This document shows positions 32,966-46,100 of a DNA stretch of 64,000 bases, piece after piece. Origin of the DNA: Amphiura filiformis (Eukaryota > Echinodermata > Ophiuroidea > Amphilepidida > Amphiuridae); assembly GCF_039555335.1 (NCBI RefSeq), contig NC_092636.1, positions 59,523,991 through 59,587,990 of the forward strand. Direction: 5' to 3'. Both the position numbers and the translations under genes were made by a program. The first letter of the stretch is position 1; every line of letters begins with the position of its first letter. The notes under the pieces were generated by a model. That model searched no databases. It was not told where the DNA came from and saw nothing but the letters and a program-made list of their open reading frames with translations.

Positions 32966-33928
32966 TAATCTAATCAAATTTTAATTTTCAATTCACACAT
33001 CTCATTGCATCCACACAGCTTCTACCTACAATGTTTGGCACTTTTTGGTCAATGCAACATGTAGCTTTGCTCCAAAGCCAACCTTTTTTCCATCCAATTG
33101 AAAGAAAAAATGAAAAAACCATGCCATATGCCCTCTGACACTATAGTAAAGACCGGCTGTGGCTGGCGCGTCGGTCAGTGGACTTTCGCGGTTGGTGTGT
33201 GGGGTAGACCAATATCTCAGGTAGACAGTGATCTTTACTGCATAGTGGTCCTACTTTACTTGTTGGCGACTTGCATATTTAATAGTGAAGCTTGCCTTCG
33301 GCAAGCTCTGTACAAATACATGTACTGCTGGGTGATGCATGGGAGTGGTATTAATTTTTTACAGAATGGATTGGCCTATATACATTTTCTTTACTAATAC
33401 TAACTAGTCACTCGCTTGGGTTTATTTTACTTGGGGATCTCTGGATCTTCTAAGGTACTGCGAGGGCTCTGATCAAGAGCTATGCAACATGTACTGCATA
33501 AACCTGAAAGTTATGTTCTGATTGGCTAATTAAATCATGTCATGAAATATCAGTACCTCATTTGCTGAACAAGCTGCATAGCGTTGCATGACCCTGGACC
33601 TGGTATCACTTGGTTCTTTTTATACAATAAATAGGTTGCGAGCATTGGCCAGTGTCATACTTCCCTGTTAGAAACTGTACTCTGCCAGTCAATGGAATGC
33701 TTAATCTTATTTCAAGGAGATAAATGGAGTCAAATAAAATAAATGAGAAATGTAACTACAATTGATTCAAATGTGATTTTCTTTTTTTAATATTTGTCAA
33801 TATTACAACAAGAATACACAAGACCAAAATATACAAAATGTTTAACTGCAAAGTCTAGGTATGGTTGAATGCTCAGGAACAACATTCTCAAGAGTCAGTC
33901 ATGAGAATTTGTCATTTCTAATATTATT
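32966..33928. other. Intergenic, nothing identified
   Basis: Ordinary sequence between the convergent genes. A small hairpin CTTGCCTTCGGCAAG lies near 33291-33305. No exon or transposon end is visible. Confidence 0.45.
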
Positions 33929-34114
33929 GGGCTATTCTATTTAAAGTGGAAGATTTCACTAATTTCAGTTACACCAAGTTCAATGCAACTGTTTGCTAGA
34001 TTCAATTTGGCCTCACCTTTTTCACTTTTTTTGTGAATGAAAATGGTTTGATATGAAATGATGAAAACAAAGTCTTCCTCAGTGGGGGTGTGGATATCAA
34101 ATGGATTAGCCCAT
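33929..34114. mobile_element. GGGCTATTCC-family MITE, copy 1 (diverged)
   Basis: It begins GGGCTATTCTATTTAAAGTG and ends GATATCAAATGGATTAGCCC. It has the termini of the family described at 35592-60302 with a diverged interior. Confidence 0.55.
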
Positions 34115-34220
34115 TTAATCTGCTACATGTGATAATCAGGGCTCATGCTGAATTGTTGATCAACTGGATTCACAACTTGGCTGCAACCTGGATCTTACCG
34201 GCTGCAACCTGGATCTTACC

Positions 34221-34438
34221 TATAATGTGTCTCATCTAAGTTGAGAGTAATGCCATGTTGGATTTCAGTAACAGATTCAAATCGGTGTGTTTACATGCAT
34301 GGTGTTCGCCCCTCCGGCATACAGACAAATTACCCTTCTATGTGTGATTGTGGATTAGGTTAGCGCGCATTATTCGAAACTGCCTCTGAGAAATCCAAGA
34401 ACATGTTACTCTCAACTTAAGACAAGAAAGACTATTAC
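34221..34438. mobile_element. MITE, copy 2 of the 17473-17690 family
   Basis: GTTGAGAGTAATGCCATGTT and its inverted partner AACATGTTACTCTCAACTTA bound a unit of about 218 bp. The interior shares TTACCCTTCTATGTGTG with the copy in AASDH intron 3. Confidence 0.85.
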
Positions 34439-35591
34439 AGTCCCCTATATCTTTATTACATGACCAAATATGAATAAGTCACATTTCAGTGAACTACGGC
34501 AAGATTTATGTTAATGTCACAGGTTGCCTGCCTATGCAACTTGCCTGGATAGTTCGAAATATTTTTTTCTAAGTGCATGTGCCCTGTTCTTTTTGCAATT
34601 TTTAAGATGGACATAATCTTTACATTGTTTTTATATTTCCCTGATTTATAAACCATGTTTATGTTTATGTGACTATTGCATGATGCAAGGTGAGCCCCGA
34701 ACTGGCATGACATGAAAGGGAAAGGAAGAATTACATAATTTTACGCAATGTTATATGACTAGTTCAATTCCCATTCATGAATTCATGCTGCCAGATCGAG
34801 GCTCTCCCTGCATATGGCGGAACCGTGCAATGGGTGAATAGATTGTTTTGGTCTTCCAACAGATCTCAAAAAGTCCCTAATGAATGCCTTTAGGTTTTAC
34901 CTACAAGACGTTATTGAAACCATCACAGTTCATATTGTGAATAAATATTTCATAATGCTCAGCATATTAATCAGGCAAATGGAAACATCAATCAAATATT
35001 ATAACTTAAATTCTATTATACATAATTTGACTAGGAGTTTCAGGCATAAATACTTTAAACCACACAGGATATGATTAAGAATACATATGCAATCAAAGAG
35101 AAAACATGGTCTAGTAGTAATACATTTCAAATAACATGAAAACCTTGAACGTACAAGTCAAAGTATTTAACTTGTATTGAATTAATTCGCAATTAACAAT
35201 GATATGAATTAGGAATTTTTAATATGATTTGAATACAAAAAGGCAAAGACTAGCTGGGCAATTCAATTTACATTGCATATCAATAATGTAGCTGTACTTG
35301 ACAAAATTTCTTTCGGCAATAATTTCAAATTCACATTTAACAATAATATAATTGTGCAAAGTACACTTTGTATGCCATTTCTATGGCAAAAATTTCATTC
35401 ATGACACTCAGAATTTGACAATCCAAAAAATGACCAACAAGTAACCTTGATATTTTAATCTGGTATAAAAATACTCACAAAAATACTTATCAATTAACAC
35501 TAAATTGGCACCAGTTTATGAGTTATGATTCTGTCAAAATTATTGGCCACACACACAAACCTCAAGTGGTCAATTTTCTTAAAGTGACATT
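34439..35591. other. Intergenic, nothing identified
   Basis: A+T-rich, with no open frame of interest, exon or clear repeat boundary. Confidence 0.45.
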
Positions 35592-35706
35592 GGGCTATTT
35601 AAGTTCAAATCCATACACCCTGTGTGGAAAACATGACCTTAAGCTGTGTGGGAGATTAAGGTCATGTCTTCCATTGGAGGTGTATGAATTTCAACTGGAA
35701 TAACTC
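35592..35706. mobile_element. GGGCTATTCC-family MITE, copy 2
   Basis: GGGCTATTTAAGTTCAAATC continuing CATACACCC is inverted against GGTGTATGAATTTCAACTGG continuing AATAACTC. The interior holds the family words ACATGACCTTAA and TTAAGGTCATGT. Confidence 0.8.
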
Positions 35707-35951
35707 AGTAACAGTAACACATTTTCTTGACTTACACTTGCTATCCATAAACATCAGCAACAGTTATGATAGTGATAAATACTTGTGTGAAATTGACATT
35801 TTTACTTACAGTCCTGGATTTACTGTATCTATAGAATGGTGATCAATACATTTATTTTCCACATATGATTTTGAAGGCCAGTTCATGTGCAACACTTGAC
35901 CTTTAAGGCTTTAGTGATTTACTATCCTGTTTGGGCTGACATCACACAAGG

Positions 35952-36190
35952 GGAGGCTATTCCAGTTGAAATCCATACACCTATGGAATACATGACCTGA
36001 GGGCCTGCTTGGAAAGCAGTGCTAGTCACTGAAGTTGTTACCCTCAATAAAGAAAGAATAAACTAAACCTAAATTTCCCACACAGGGAGTGTGAATTTCA
36101 AATGGGGTTACCCTTTATTTGAAATCTACACCCCCTGTGTGAGATTTAAGTCATATGTTCCATGGGGGTGTATGGATTTCAACTGGAAAT
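35952..36190. mobile_element. GGGCTATTCC-family MITE, copy 3
   Basis: GGCTATTCCAGTTGAAATCC at the left and GTGTATGGATTTCAACTGGA at the right. An internal pair AATTTCAAATGGGGT / TTTGAAATCTACACCC shows the four-arm structure of the longer family form. Confidence 0.8.
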
Positions 36191-36766
36191 GTGTGAACTC
36201 TTGTTGCACTGCACTCCAACTGTTTAAATTCACCAAAGACAAATAATTATCTTAATAATAACAAAATTCAAATAGGATTGTAGAAAATAAACAATAACAA
36301 ATTTAAAAAATATCAAAGAAAAAATACATATGGATAATAATACTGAGTATAAATGTGTCTACTGGTCATAATGCACAGAAAGTGTAATTAATTGATTAAT
36401 TAGTTACAACTGGAACTATTGACCACAACTTTCACATGCATATTATATAATCTGTTTTTGAATTTACATGGAAGACATTGAATAGGAAGTCACAGAAGAA
36501 ATGTACAATTTACAAATCTTTTCAGTGTATGTATAAAATAATGAAGTGCTACTTTACAATGTTGGATACAATTTCAAAGACATGGTGAGGTAATATTACA
36601 CTACGTGAATAAATAATGAATGGTTATCAGTGCTAAATTACTAGGATAAGTTAACCTTTGACCTATACCTTGTATATATACACTTATACACAATGATCAA
36701 TACATTTGGCCAATAGGATGTTTGAAGTTCAATACATGCATAATTTGATCATATTGTTATGACTCC

Positions 36767-36848
36767 ATTTGAAATCTACACCCCCTGTATGGGAGATCAA
36801 GGTCACATCTTCCATAAAGGGTGTATGGATTGCAACTGGAATAGCCCA
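36767..36848. mobile_element. GGGCTATTCC-family MITE, copy 4 (partial)
   Basis: It retains CCATTTGAAATCTACACCCC and the right terminus TGCAACTGGAATAGCCC, lacking the outer left arm. Confidence 0.7.
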
Positions 36849-37694
36849 ATGTTTCATATAAATCCAAAGAGATTAAGACCCAAAGAGTATCGACTCAAAA
36901 ATTGGTAAATGTACTATATTGGCTTGTTGCTCATGGAGAGCAAAGAGTGCACATGTGGCATTTATTGGCTAAAGCCCGAAATGGAACGATAATTGGCATC
37001 TTTAAGCTTGAGCGTTAAAAGATATGCGTATGAAGCACTTAGTATGCATTTTTGGCACAACATGTTACATACAGAATACAAAGTTTGCCAGGCGCAGAGT
37101 GAACTATCCATAGTATTTTGCCCTCCATGAGTGACTCACAAACCTGATCAGTACTCTTTGGTTCCAATTCATTGCAAGATAACAGGACCTCGTAAAATAC
37201 ATCAAACAAGTAACAGTTTTACTAGCTGCTAAGTATCACTATAAGTACTTGGTAAAGAGGAAAAATTGCCCAGAGAAATGAAAACAGTACTAACATTTCA
37301 TCCCAAATTGAATGATTGTGTATATTTTTATACACATTGTCTATTACTCCTTTTGTAAGTACTTATATACTAGTATATGTTAGCAAGGGTGCAAATATGT
37401 CAATCAAATATGCCAATCACAAACTGAAGATCTATCAGGTAGCCATGTGAATCCAAGCAGGTCAGTTCTATTGTTTGTTTAAATTGCCAACATACATGTA
37501 CTTACTACTGTAAAAGAGCACATTTCATGCTTTTTGCTTTCCCAACCAAAAATCAATTCATGCTTATCAATAGCACCATTTTTAAAATAGCATACAAAAT
37601 TTATATCTATTACCTATACATTTTAAGAGTAGAATCACACACTATATTTGTCTGTATACATCATGCAAAAAGATCATGGGGCTATCAATTTTAA
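36849..37694. other. Intergenic, nothing identified
   Basis: No gene or repeat boundary is recognised. The sequence is ordinary A+T-rich spacer. Confidence 0.45.
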
Positions 37695-37966
37695 AGTCCT
37701 CACTACTCGGTGGAAAATTTTGGTAGTATTTTCCACAGGGAGTATGAATTTCAAATGGAGTTACACATTACCCAACTCTCTTTACAACTCGCCCTCCCTC
37801 TGTGAAAGATTCAGGCTGAATCTTTTACACAGGATGTATGAAATTTCAATGGAACTGCCTAATGTAGTAATTCCATCTGAATTTCATACTCTCCCTGCTG
37901 TGGAAGATATTTTGCAAATCTTCCACTGGGATAGTGTAGATTTGAAATGAAATAGCCCATTATGAT
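37695..37966. mobile_element. GGGCTATTCC-family MITE, copy 5 (diverged)
   Basis: Words TTTCCACAGGGAGTATGAAT, TTCATACTCTCCCTGC and the right end TTTGAAATGAAATAGCCC match the family, in a longer and more diverged arrangement. Confidence 0.6.
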
Positions 37967-38061
37967 CTTATAAATTGTCTTCATTCGTTGTATACATCCC
38001 TGCTGGTTAAAGCTTACTCATACCTTTTTATAGATATCATGTTATACAATGTCTATTATTA

Positions 38062-38952
38062 TCTATGCCCGTGGAACGGTGGCATAGATATTGTATTTGT
38101 TGTGTTTAGTCTTCGGCTTCTCCTTCTCCTCCTCCTTCTTCTTAAGACCACTTCTTTGCACTCCTCTAACTCAAGAACCAAAGAAGCCTCGGGGCCCATA
38201 CTTGGTACAATGATGGCCCATGACCCCTAGATACATCCTAGGGTACCCCCGACCCCAAAGGTCAAAGGTCATGGGCTACAGGGGGCAATATTTGTAAAAT
38301 TTCAAACAGCTCTAACTCAAAAACTATAGCGCCCTCAGGGTTCATACTTGGTACAATGATGGCTTATGACCCTAGAAGTATGCTATGCTAGCCACAACCC
38401 CAGAGGTCAAAGTTCATAGCTTTAAAAAGCAAAATAGGTACGACCGGTTAACACAGTGTATTGCAATAGGTAGAATTTTGGTAGCTACCTGTATTTGCAA
38501 TGATGAAGGCTTCAAATATACGTCACGTCGTACAATGGGGTTAAGAGCTTAACCGCTTAAAGGGACAAAATGTTTTGGGATTAAAGGGGTATTCTCCAGT
38601 CTGGTGGTGTTTCAGAGAGAATGAGGGTCTGATGGAGTATAAGAGAGAGTGAAGGCTTGGTGGGGTATTAGAGAGAGTAGGTCCAGCCTGGTGGTGTTTT
38701 AGAGCGAGTGAGTGTCTGGTGGAGTATAAGAGAGAATGAGGGTCTGGTGGGGTATTAGAGAGAGTCCAGTCTGGTGGTGTTTTAGAGCGATTGATGGTCT
38801 GATGGAGTATAAGAGAGAGTGAAGGCATGGTGGGGTATTAGAGAGAGTAGGGCCCGCCTGGTGGTGTTTTAGAGCGAGTGAGTGTCTGGTGGAGTATAAG
38901 AGAGTGATGGTCTGGTGGGGTTTTAGAGAGAGTGTGGGCCACGGGCATAGAT
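38062..38952. mobile_element. Element with TCTATGCCCGTGG ends, holding a minisatellite
   Basis: TATCTATGCCCGTGG near 38060-38074 is inverted against CCACGGGCATAGATA at 38938-38952. The left half has two diverged direct copies of a segment with CATACTTGGTACAATGATGG (38198, 38345). The right half is the minisatellite at 38598-38938. No transposase is encoded. Confidence 0.65.
38598..38938. repeat. 28-bp minisatellite with trimeric higher order, about 12 units
   Basis: Units of 26-30 bp of the form GTCTGGTGGAGTATAAGAGA plus GAGTGAG alternate in three types: GGTGTTTTAGAGCG, GGAGTATAAGAGAG and GGGGTATTAGAGAG. They repeat as trimers of about 85 bp, roughly four times. The minus-strand open frames rich in His-Pro-Ser-Leu are by-products. 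Confidence 0.88.
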
Positions 38953-40102
38953 ATTTGTGTTTGGTCAAACACAACTGTGGTTTCTAGTTCAAATTGTACC
39001 AATGAGAATATTCCTAATAAGGCAAGTATGTGGAAAGGCTACTTTAAGGTCACTGTAATTCTCTAGTGCATTAATGTCACCGGTAGAGATAAACTTGTAA
39101 TGTTACATCATGGCAGAGGTGCACTCTGCACTTATTAGTTACTGACCTGTGCAGTATGGCATATTTCATCAAATTGACAAGACGTCATGCACCATTCAGA
39201 GTTTATCTCTACCTGGGACTATGGCTGAATAATTCTCACCTGTATATTCTCAAAATCAATATTATAACATTTTACAAAGAGAAAATAACAATAAGATATG
39301 TGTACCATTATCCCACCATACTCCATGGGTGCGTAATGACACATTTGACGACAGCAATCCAATTCTGCTTGTTTCACCTATTTCAAACCCGATGTCTTAC
39401 CAAGTATCTGTGATCCAACTTCAATCTTGTTTGGTGATGAATGGAAACATACTTTAGTCTTGGCACTTTAGTCTTGGTTTGAGGTCGGTAGGTGTTGTAA
39501 AGTTGTCAACCAGCAATGACAATTTGTCCTGCCAGTTTTTTTTTGAGCAGATGTTTTGTTCAATGCCGGCCATCTTATCGACCCTTTGCACAGACCTGCT
39601 ATTGCAATAAACTTAATCCCAATCTACTCCTATAACATTTGTAGATTTATTCAGTATTCATCACATGATAAAGATTTTGGGGACCGGAGTTGATCAGAAT
39701 TCAGGTTGCTGCACCACCATCTGTTACCAAAGCAAATAAATGCACATAAGTGCATTTTTATGGTTTCTTTAACGCATTTACATATGCACCATAATATGCA
39801 TGCGTATCAAAGGCATGCACACAAAACAGCATTGCATGTACCATTACTACCAACTCGTTTGAGATGACTGACTGTGCAAAGGGTTTATACCCAAATACAA
39901 GCTTTATAATTCTGTAGTATATTTGCCAATGCAGCATGCGAGTATGTAAATACAAAAGTAAGGTTCTGATTGGTTGACTGGATCAAGTCATAATAATCGG
40001 CATTTTACTGGCTTCAAAGGATTGTGATGAAACCTGTTCAGTCATCCTTTAGTACTGGTATAGAGGTATTTATATCATCACAGCATCTCGTTGCCATCGC
40101 TG
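38953..40102 (-). other. Probable 3' UTR of the LIM gene and spacer
   Basis: This region follows the LIM-gene stop codon on the minus strand. A minus-strand AATAAA (39646-39651, TTTATT on +) lies about 450 bases past the stop and is the best candidate polyadenylation signal. Nothing else is identified. Confidence 0.4.
39646..39651 (-). terminator. Candidate polyadenylation signal of the LIM gene
   Basis: AATAAA on the minus strand, 452 bases downstream of the stop codon at 40103. The position is plausible, but no transcript evidence is available. Confidence 0.35.
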
Positions 40103-40125
40103 TCATACCTCGGTGAATTCGTATC
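40103..40125 (-). CDS. LMO7/LIMCH1: LIM gene terminal coding exon
   Basis: Acceptor ACTTTCAG. Joined in phase 1 it reads GYEFTEV then stop. The final TEV fits a class I PDZ-binding C-terminus (T/S-x-hydrophobic). A different phase would read DTNSPRYDSDGNEML, but the strong GCAG/GTAATG donor supports the first reading. Confidence 0.65.
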
Positions 40126-43100
40126 CTGAAAGTAACAAGTTAAAAAAAAGCATGTATAAAGTCATGATGTACGATCTTTTATGAAATTGGTCAATTTTTT
40201 TCCAACCTGATTTTTTTGGCATATTAGTAATGTTTACATATGTCCCAACTTGCACCTAAATGGAATCAGCCAAATTTGTTGTGTTTGTAGGTCAACAGAG
40301 CAAAGTTCGACATAAAGTCATAATTCATGATTATGACTTTATGTCCTCCCATAGAACTGCATGTTAAGTGGCCAAAATAACCAGTAAGGTTTCTTTCACT
40401 TTACCTTGTTATTTCAGTTCAGGACAGAAACCCTTCCCAACAATTATTACTAGTATTATTTCAGCATTTTGAGTATAGAATAACAAATTTACAATTTGAA
40501 AGAAATCGTACATTAAGGCTTTAATTTTTGGAGAACTACACCTAACCAAGGCCACCAGGGGCAGTTCTTTTAAACGGCTCTTTTCAGAGCCACAATCCTA
40601 CTATAAACCACTGTTCACAGCTCTTTTCAGAGCCACCAAATCTGAAAGGGGCACCTACTACAACAGCCTTTCAGGGAATAGTGAACTGACCAACCTTGAC
40701 CTGAAACTATATAAGACACAATTAACAGCCCATTACCTGCGTCGCTGCTGTAGCATTTCTGACAGTGTAGTCGTCTTGATCGTATTCGAACATCGGTTCC
40801 TGCGCAGCCGTTTCCCAGTTGTATGTTGCATACGCAGCACTGAAAATGCAAAGGAACACCATACAAAATTATAAACTGAATCTCAAAATTCACTAAATTA
40901 ATAAAACCACCTTATCTTTTTAATTCTTTTTCATGCTGATCACAAAAGACGTTTTATGATTTTTTGTGAATCTGTGTAATATAACTCTTCGTAAGTTTTT
41001 GAGCACATTATCTCTATTCATATTCTTTGAAATGAACTAATAATAAACAATAACCAAGAAATACTTGACTCTCCACAGCAATAATGGGTGATTCCAGTTG
41101 AAATCCATACACCCCCATATGGAAGACATGACCTTAACCTGTCTTCCATAGGGGTGTATGGATTTCAACTGGAATAGTCCAATCTGACAAAAAGTTTTGT
41201 TGATTTTAGATTTTTTTGTTCCAGTTATATATGCAAGGGTTCATTTAATTTCCTTTGGAAACAATGAGTTAATTTATGAATGTTTATCACAAATGACTAG
41301 AGTAACATTCACAATGGGTTTTAGTGGTAACATGCTTTGTAAGTTCTTTATGAAAATGGTATAAATCTTGAAAATTATGTAATGTTGGTCAAATCTGCCT
41401 GAGCACAGATTACAATCAATTGTACTGAGGATCACAATCAGCATGCAAATCTTGGAAATTGGGCTATTCATTTTTCATCTACTCTCTCCCTGTGGAAGAT
41501 TTAGCTAAAGTCTCTCACAAAAGGTGTATGGGTTTTAATTGGGTAACTTCCACATGAAATACTCATTCCAGTTGTGAAAGATATAAGTAAAGCCAAATAC
41601 AGGGGGAGTATGGGTTTAAAAATAATTACCTAGCCAATTTCATTTGAAAAAGATACTTCCTCTGTGGAAGACTTTTCTCAAATCTTGCACTGGGTTATGT
41701 CAGATTTCAAATGGACTAGCCCATGAAATAAACACAATGGTTTAATCAACCATGCAAACACTACGTCCTACAAGCAAGCATCTAATTCTAAAGCAAACAT
41801 TTGAATTCAAGTGAAGAAAGTTGTATATCACATTACAGTCTGGTCCATTGTCAAATGCATTTCAGGCCTCTCCTATTTTATGATACTATGAAAAGCTGAC
41901 GTCACTTATCTTGTCAGCTGCATTTGTATTTTCAAAATTAAGAAACCAAATAGTCATTTTGATCAAAATTCATTTTTATAAGTGCTGCAGAATTTTTCCT
42001 TTACAAATTGTTTTTGTACCACACTAAGTTATAGTATTCCTACCAGTACCCTTTTGGTTATCACAGTTACCACACAGCAGGTCTTTGTGTGAGTAATCAA
42101 GCTTTCGTCAGATGTGTCTCTGACTTCATCAAATGCGTCTCCAACCTTCCGTTAGATGTGTCTCTGACTTCATCAGGACACATCTGATGAGAGCTGGACC
42201 ACTCATACAGGGAACGGCTGCACCGTTATTGTGATAACCGACAGCATACTCATATGCAATAACGTATTATGAATTCCTGCTGAGATAGCCTATCTACATA
42301 CATCAGGAAGTGTTTGCCAGACTACAGCTGTATTCAATGCATATATACAACTTTCAAATCACTAAATTGTTTATTTAGCCCTTTCATGACACGAATGTGC
42401 AACTTATGTTAACTTTTCCAAATCACACTTTACCTATACACCCAAGTCATCATTATAATATGATTGATTCAACATAAAAACTAATGTTGTTGACCAAAGA
42501 ATTTGTCATTCTTTTAAATCTGCTTGACCAAATTGACAGCCTCATTACTCCTCCCCACTTTACTTCATGCAGAATATTAGTATCGAGTGAAATCACATTT
42601 TTCTCTTAAACCCCAGTGATTTTAGGCCTGGAATATGTTACATTTAGGCGGTATGAATAAACACAAGGTAGTTTGGTGGTTACAACCACAGAAATCATGC
42701 ACTGTTCTATAGGTCACTAGGATACACAGGTTTACTTCTAGAATCCAAATTACTGGAGCAATTAAACTCAAAACTTGATAAGAATGTCTGGGTGATTGAT
42801 GGGTATCTATGTAAGTAGAAAACATAATGTGTTACAATTGGCCATAATCGGGTCATGTGTAGTTCAAAACGAGATAAAAAATAGAGAGAACACTCTTATA
42901 TAGTGACTCTACTTCACATGCGAAAAATCACAAAATAATGGTGACATGCAAAGTATGATTTTAGAGAAGTGCTGATAAGATGCATCATAATGCCATATAG
43001 TATCATTTAAACTGTTACCCACCCTGAAACAATCAACATGGTAGTTAAGACCCAGTGACTCTATAATCATAGCTGCACCGCGACCCAGTGCTTTGCCACA

Positions 43101-46100
43101 GTTGGTGCAATGCAGTTTCCGCTCACCGACCGTGAGGGTGCTTTATTACTAGGCTGCTGGAATGCCGAACCAGGACCTCCAGGCTTGCTGGCAGCTTTTC
43201 GTTGTGTTTGCGGACTTCTAGATGCAGCTGCATTTTGCTTCAACGACTGTACATAAATATGGACAGGGTATGGGTGTGAAGTTACAAAATGAACAAGTGG
43301 TGGGGAGGGAGAATGCAAAGAAAATGTAACAGCCATGGGTTAGTGTCATGCTACAGAATGAACAACTGCATGTTTTGGTTGCCAGAGGGAGGACAGTTGC
43401 AAGATAGAATGCTAAATGCAGTCAGGCTACAACTGATATATATGAAGCATATGGGCAGGGGTTAGTTTCAAACACAATGCCAAAATGCTATTCTACTATG
43501 CAGATGTACTCCCTCTACATACCAACTTAACATAACATATAAATATAATAGTTAAGCGAAAAGCAAAATCATAAGTGCAAATGCTGTAATTTGTAAACAT
43601 CAAATATTGTTGATTGATTACTGAACTATCAAACTTGGGTGAAAATATATACAGATTCCCTATGGCACTGTTAAGCTGAATTTTACACTCAAATGCTTTT
43701 GAAAAGGGATGGGCAATTGCTGTTCAAAAGAGATGAAACAGTCATTAATTTTGCATTTGTAAATAATATTTGAAATACCACAATGTACATTTGTAGGACA
43801 TCCACTAAAGTTTATTATTGTTTTGAATCCAATCATGGTCGGAAGTTATGATTGAGAATTGTTAATCAATTTACAAAATAACAGATCCAATTGGAAGGCA
43901 GTGAACGTAACAAGCAGCATCTTTTGAATATATTTGAACTTGCAAAAACTTACTCAATCGGCTTAACTCTCTAGAAAAGGAAACAAATAAAGAGCATGCA
44001 TGAGAATTGTTTTTCCACAAAAGCTATAGAGTATAGTTTCAGCTTATCATACAAGGGTTACATGCAGCCATTGCACTTATGTGACCTATTAATGAGATAC
44101 CTGTACGGAATAGGAGCAGCCATCATGATTCCTTGTGTATTGATTACATGTGTACTGACTACTTGAGTGGTGACAGCATATTGATAATATGCTGGCTGAG
44201 ATTCACCGCCTGCAACCTGTAATATTGCAATGCATTGGCTTACTTATTCACTATTACGCTAATTCTTATATATTGACCTCAAGGGAAAACAAAATAGCTT
44301 CAATGTACAGTATAATTATATTCTAGTTGTAGTGAGTTATTGCTTCTTTAACCTGGGACACTCAATCAGTTGAAAACACAATTAATCATCTGTTCTTCTT
44401 TGAGGCCCGCTCTCTACATAATAAGAGGTACATAAGTGTTCATAATTTGTTAGCATGACTTTTAAGATTAGATCCTGTGTATTCATAAATCACACACACA
44501 CTCACTCCTATATGAATTTGCTGGCAAACAGGGACTCTGTACTGGACTATGCCAACACTGACGTGGTTTTTTTTCTGGATTTTCTGCACCTAACAGGGGA
44601 AGTTGACCTGTTTAACACAAATTATACACAATTTATTTGTACTTTATCCTACATGTATCAACTTGGGACTCAACTGATGAAATGTCAAGTTTCATATTAA
44701 TGTCTGTGTTAGCTGACAAATACACCCTCACACACCCCACCCCCAACATCCACTATAAACACACATCCACAAACACACACCAATACATGTTTTCTGTGCA
44801 AATGAAGTGCAGATGGTGTGTGTCCATAGCTTATTGCCATACCTGTTGAAACTAAAAGAACCATTATGATTAATAAGGACTAAGTCTGCACAATTCACAT
44901 GACTAACCTGCATAATAGCCTCCGGTGGTGGTGCACTTCCCTGATCTAACGGTGGGGTCATCTCACCCCCTACTGTCCTTGGCATATCACCCCTGTTCCC
45001 TGCACTTATATCAGGTAATGATCGCCTGTTCTGTTTCTTTCTTTGTAACTCCGCAATATCTGCCTCTTTCCTTCTTGGCCTTCTTACAATTGGCTGCGAT
45101 TCATACGGGCGACTTGGTATCTCATAGTCTCCGCCACCTTGCCCATCTCTAGGTGGCGCTATTCTTGTGGGTGGATCCATGGGGAATTTTGGATCTCTGC
45201 CATTGTAATCTGATGGTTGTGATGGAGGAGCTGATTCCTCTGGTTGATAAGTGTTCTTTTCTATTGCAGGTTCATTTGCTACATTGTCTTTTGGATGCAC
45301 AAATGGTGATACCCGTCCTGTCCCTGTCTTCTCAGCGAGACGCCGTCTTTCTGCTTCTTCAACTAACCAGTGCTGTTGTGGCTCAACATTAGGATCTGAA
45401 GAAAATATTAATTGAAAAAAATTAACAATAACAATGTTCCTATATTTAACCCTAATACCTTATTCCTAATCACAATTCTGAATTCAACTGCCTAGCTTGC
45501 AAGAGATGTTGTCTTGAAATAATCTTCACACTAGAAGTCCATATAGACAAAGCTTGTAACTTGATGTAGTCTGTCAGATTTTAACTTTATATAAAGTTAA
45601 AAGTTTTATTCGCCGGCTGATCTGCCATGAGCTGTTGTGGCGTGTGGTGAACTCAACGACATGTAATTGTGAGTGTTTGAATCCTAACGGTTCTGATCTT
45701 TTTCTCTCCTTTATTATAGTGCCAGTTTGCCTGAGCTTCATTTCTTTATTCCAGATTTTATAAGATTGCTTTCATTTTGGCTATATGCAGAGTATACTTG
45801 TTCCACAAATACCCAAATTTGATTTTTTTTTTTTTTTTTTAATGAAGTTTAAGTGTATATTTTTTTTGGGGGGTATTAAATCACTGTTAGTACATGTAAG
45901 GATCAAATTAGTCAAACTTAAAATAACACATCTTTTTATCTTCTGCAATAAGCAGCTTACCTAATTTTGACATATGTGACAGATCTGGTGATTTATCTTT
46001 CTGGCTATTATGTTGGACTGGTGCAGTAGGTTTACTATTGGTAGATGCATCTCCACCTCCACTATCATAACCATCTCCATGGTAACTATTACCATGGTAA

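Noticed and set aside
38541-38974. Minus-strand frames rich in Pro-Ser-Leu-His
   Set aside because: They are translations of the 28-bp minisatellite.
45634-45720. tRNA-like SINE head (TGTGGCGTGTGGTG and GTTTGAATCC words)
   Set aside because: A- and B-box-like words are present at a plausible distance, but no tail or second copy was found, so it is not called.
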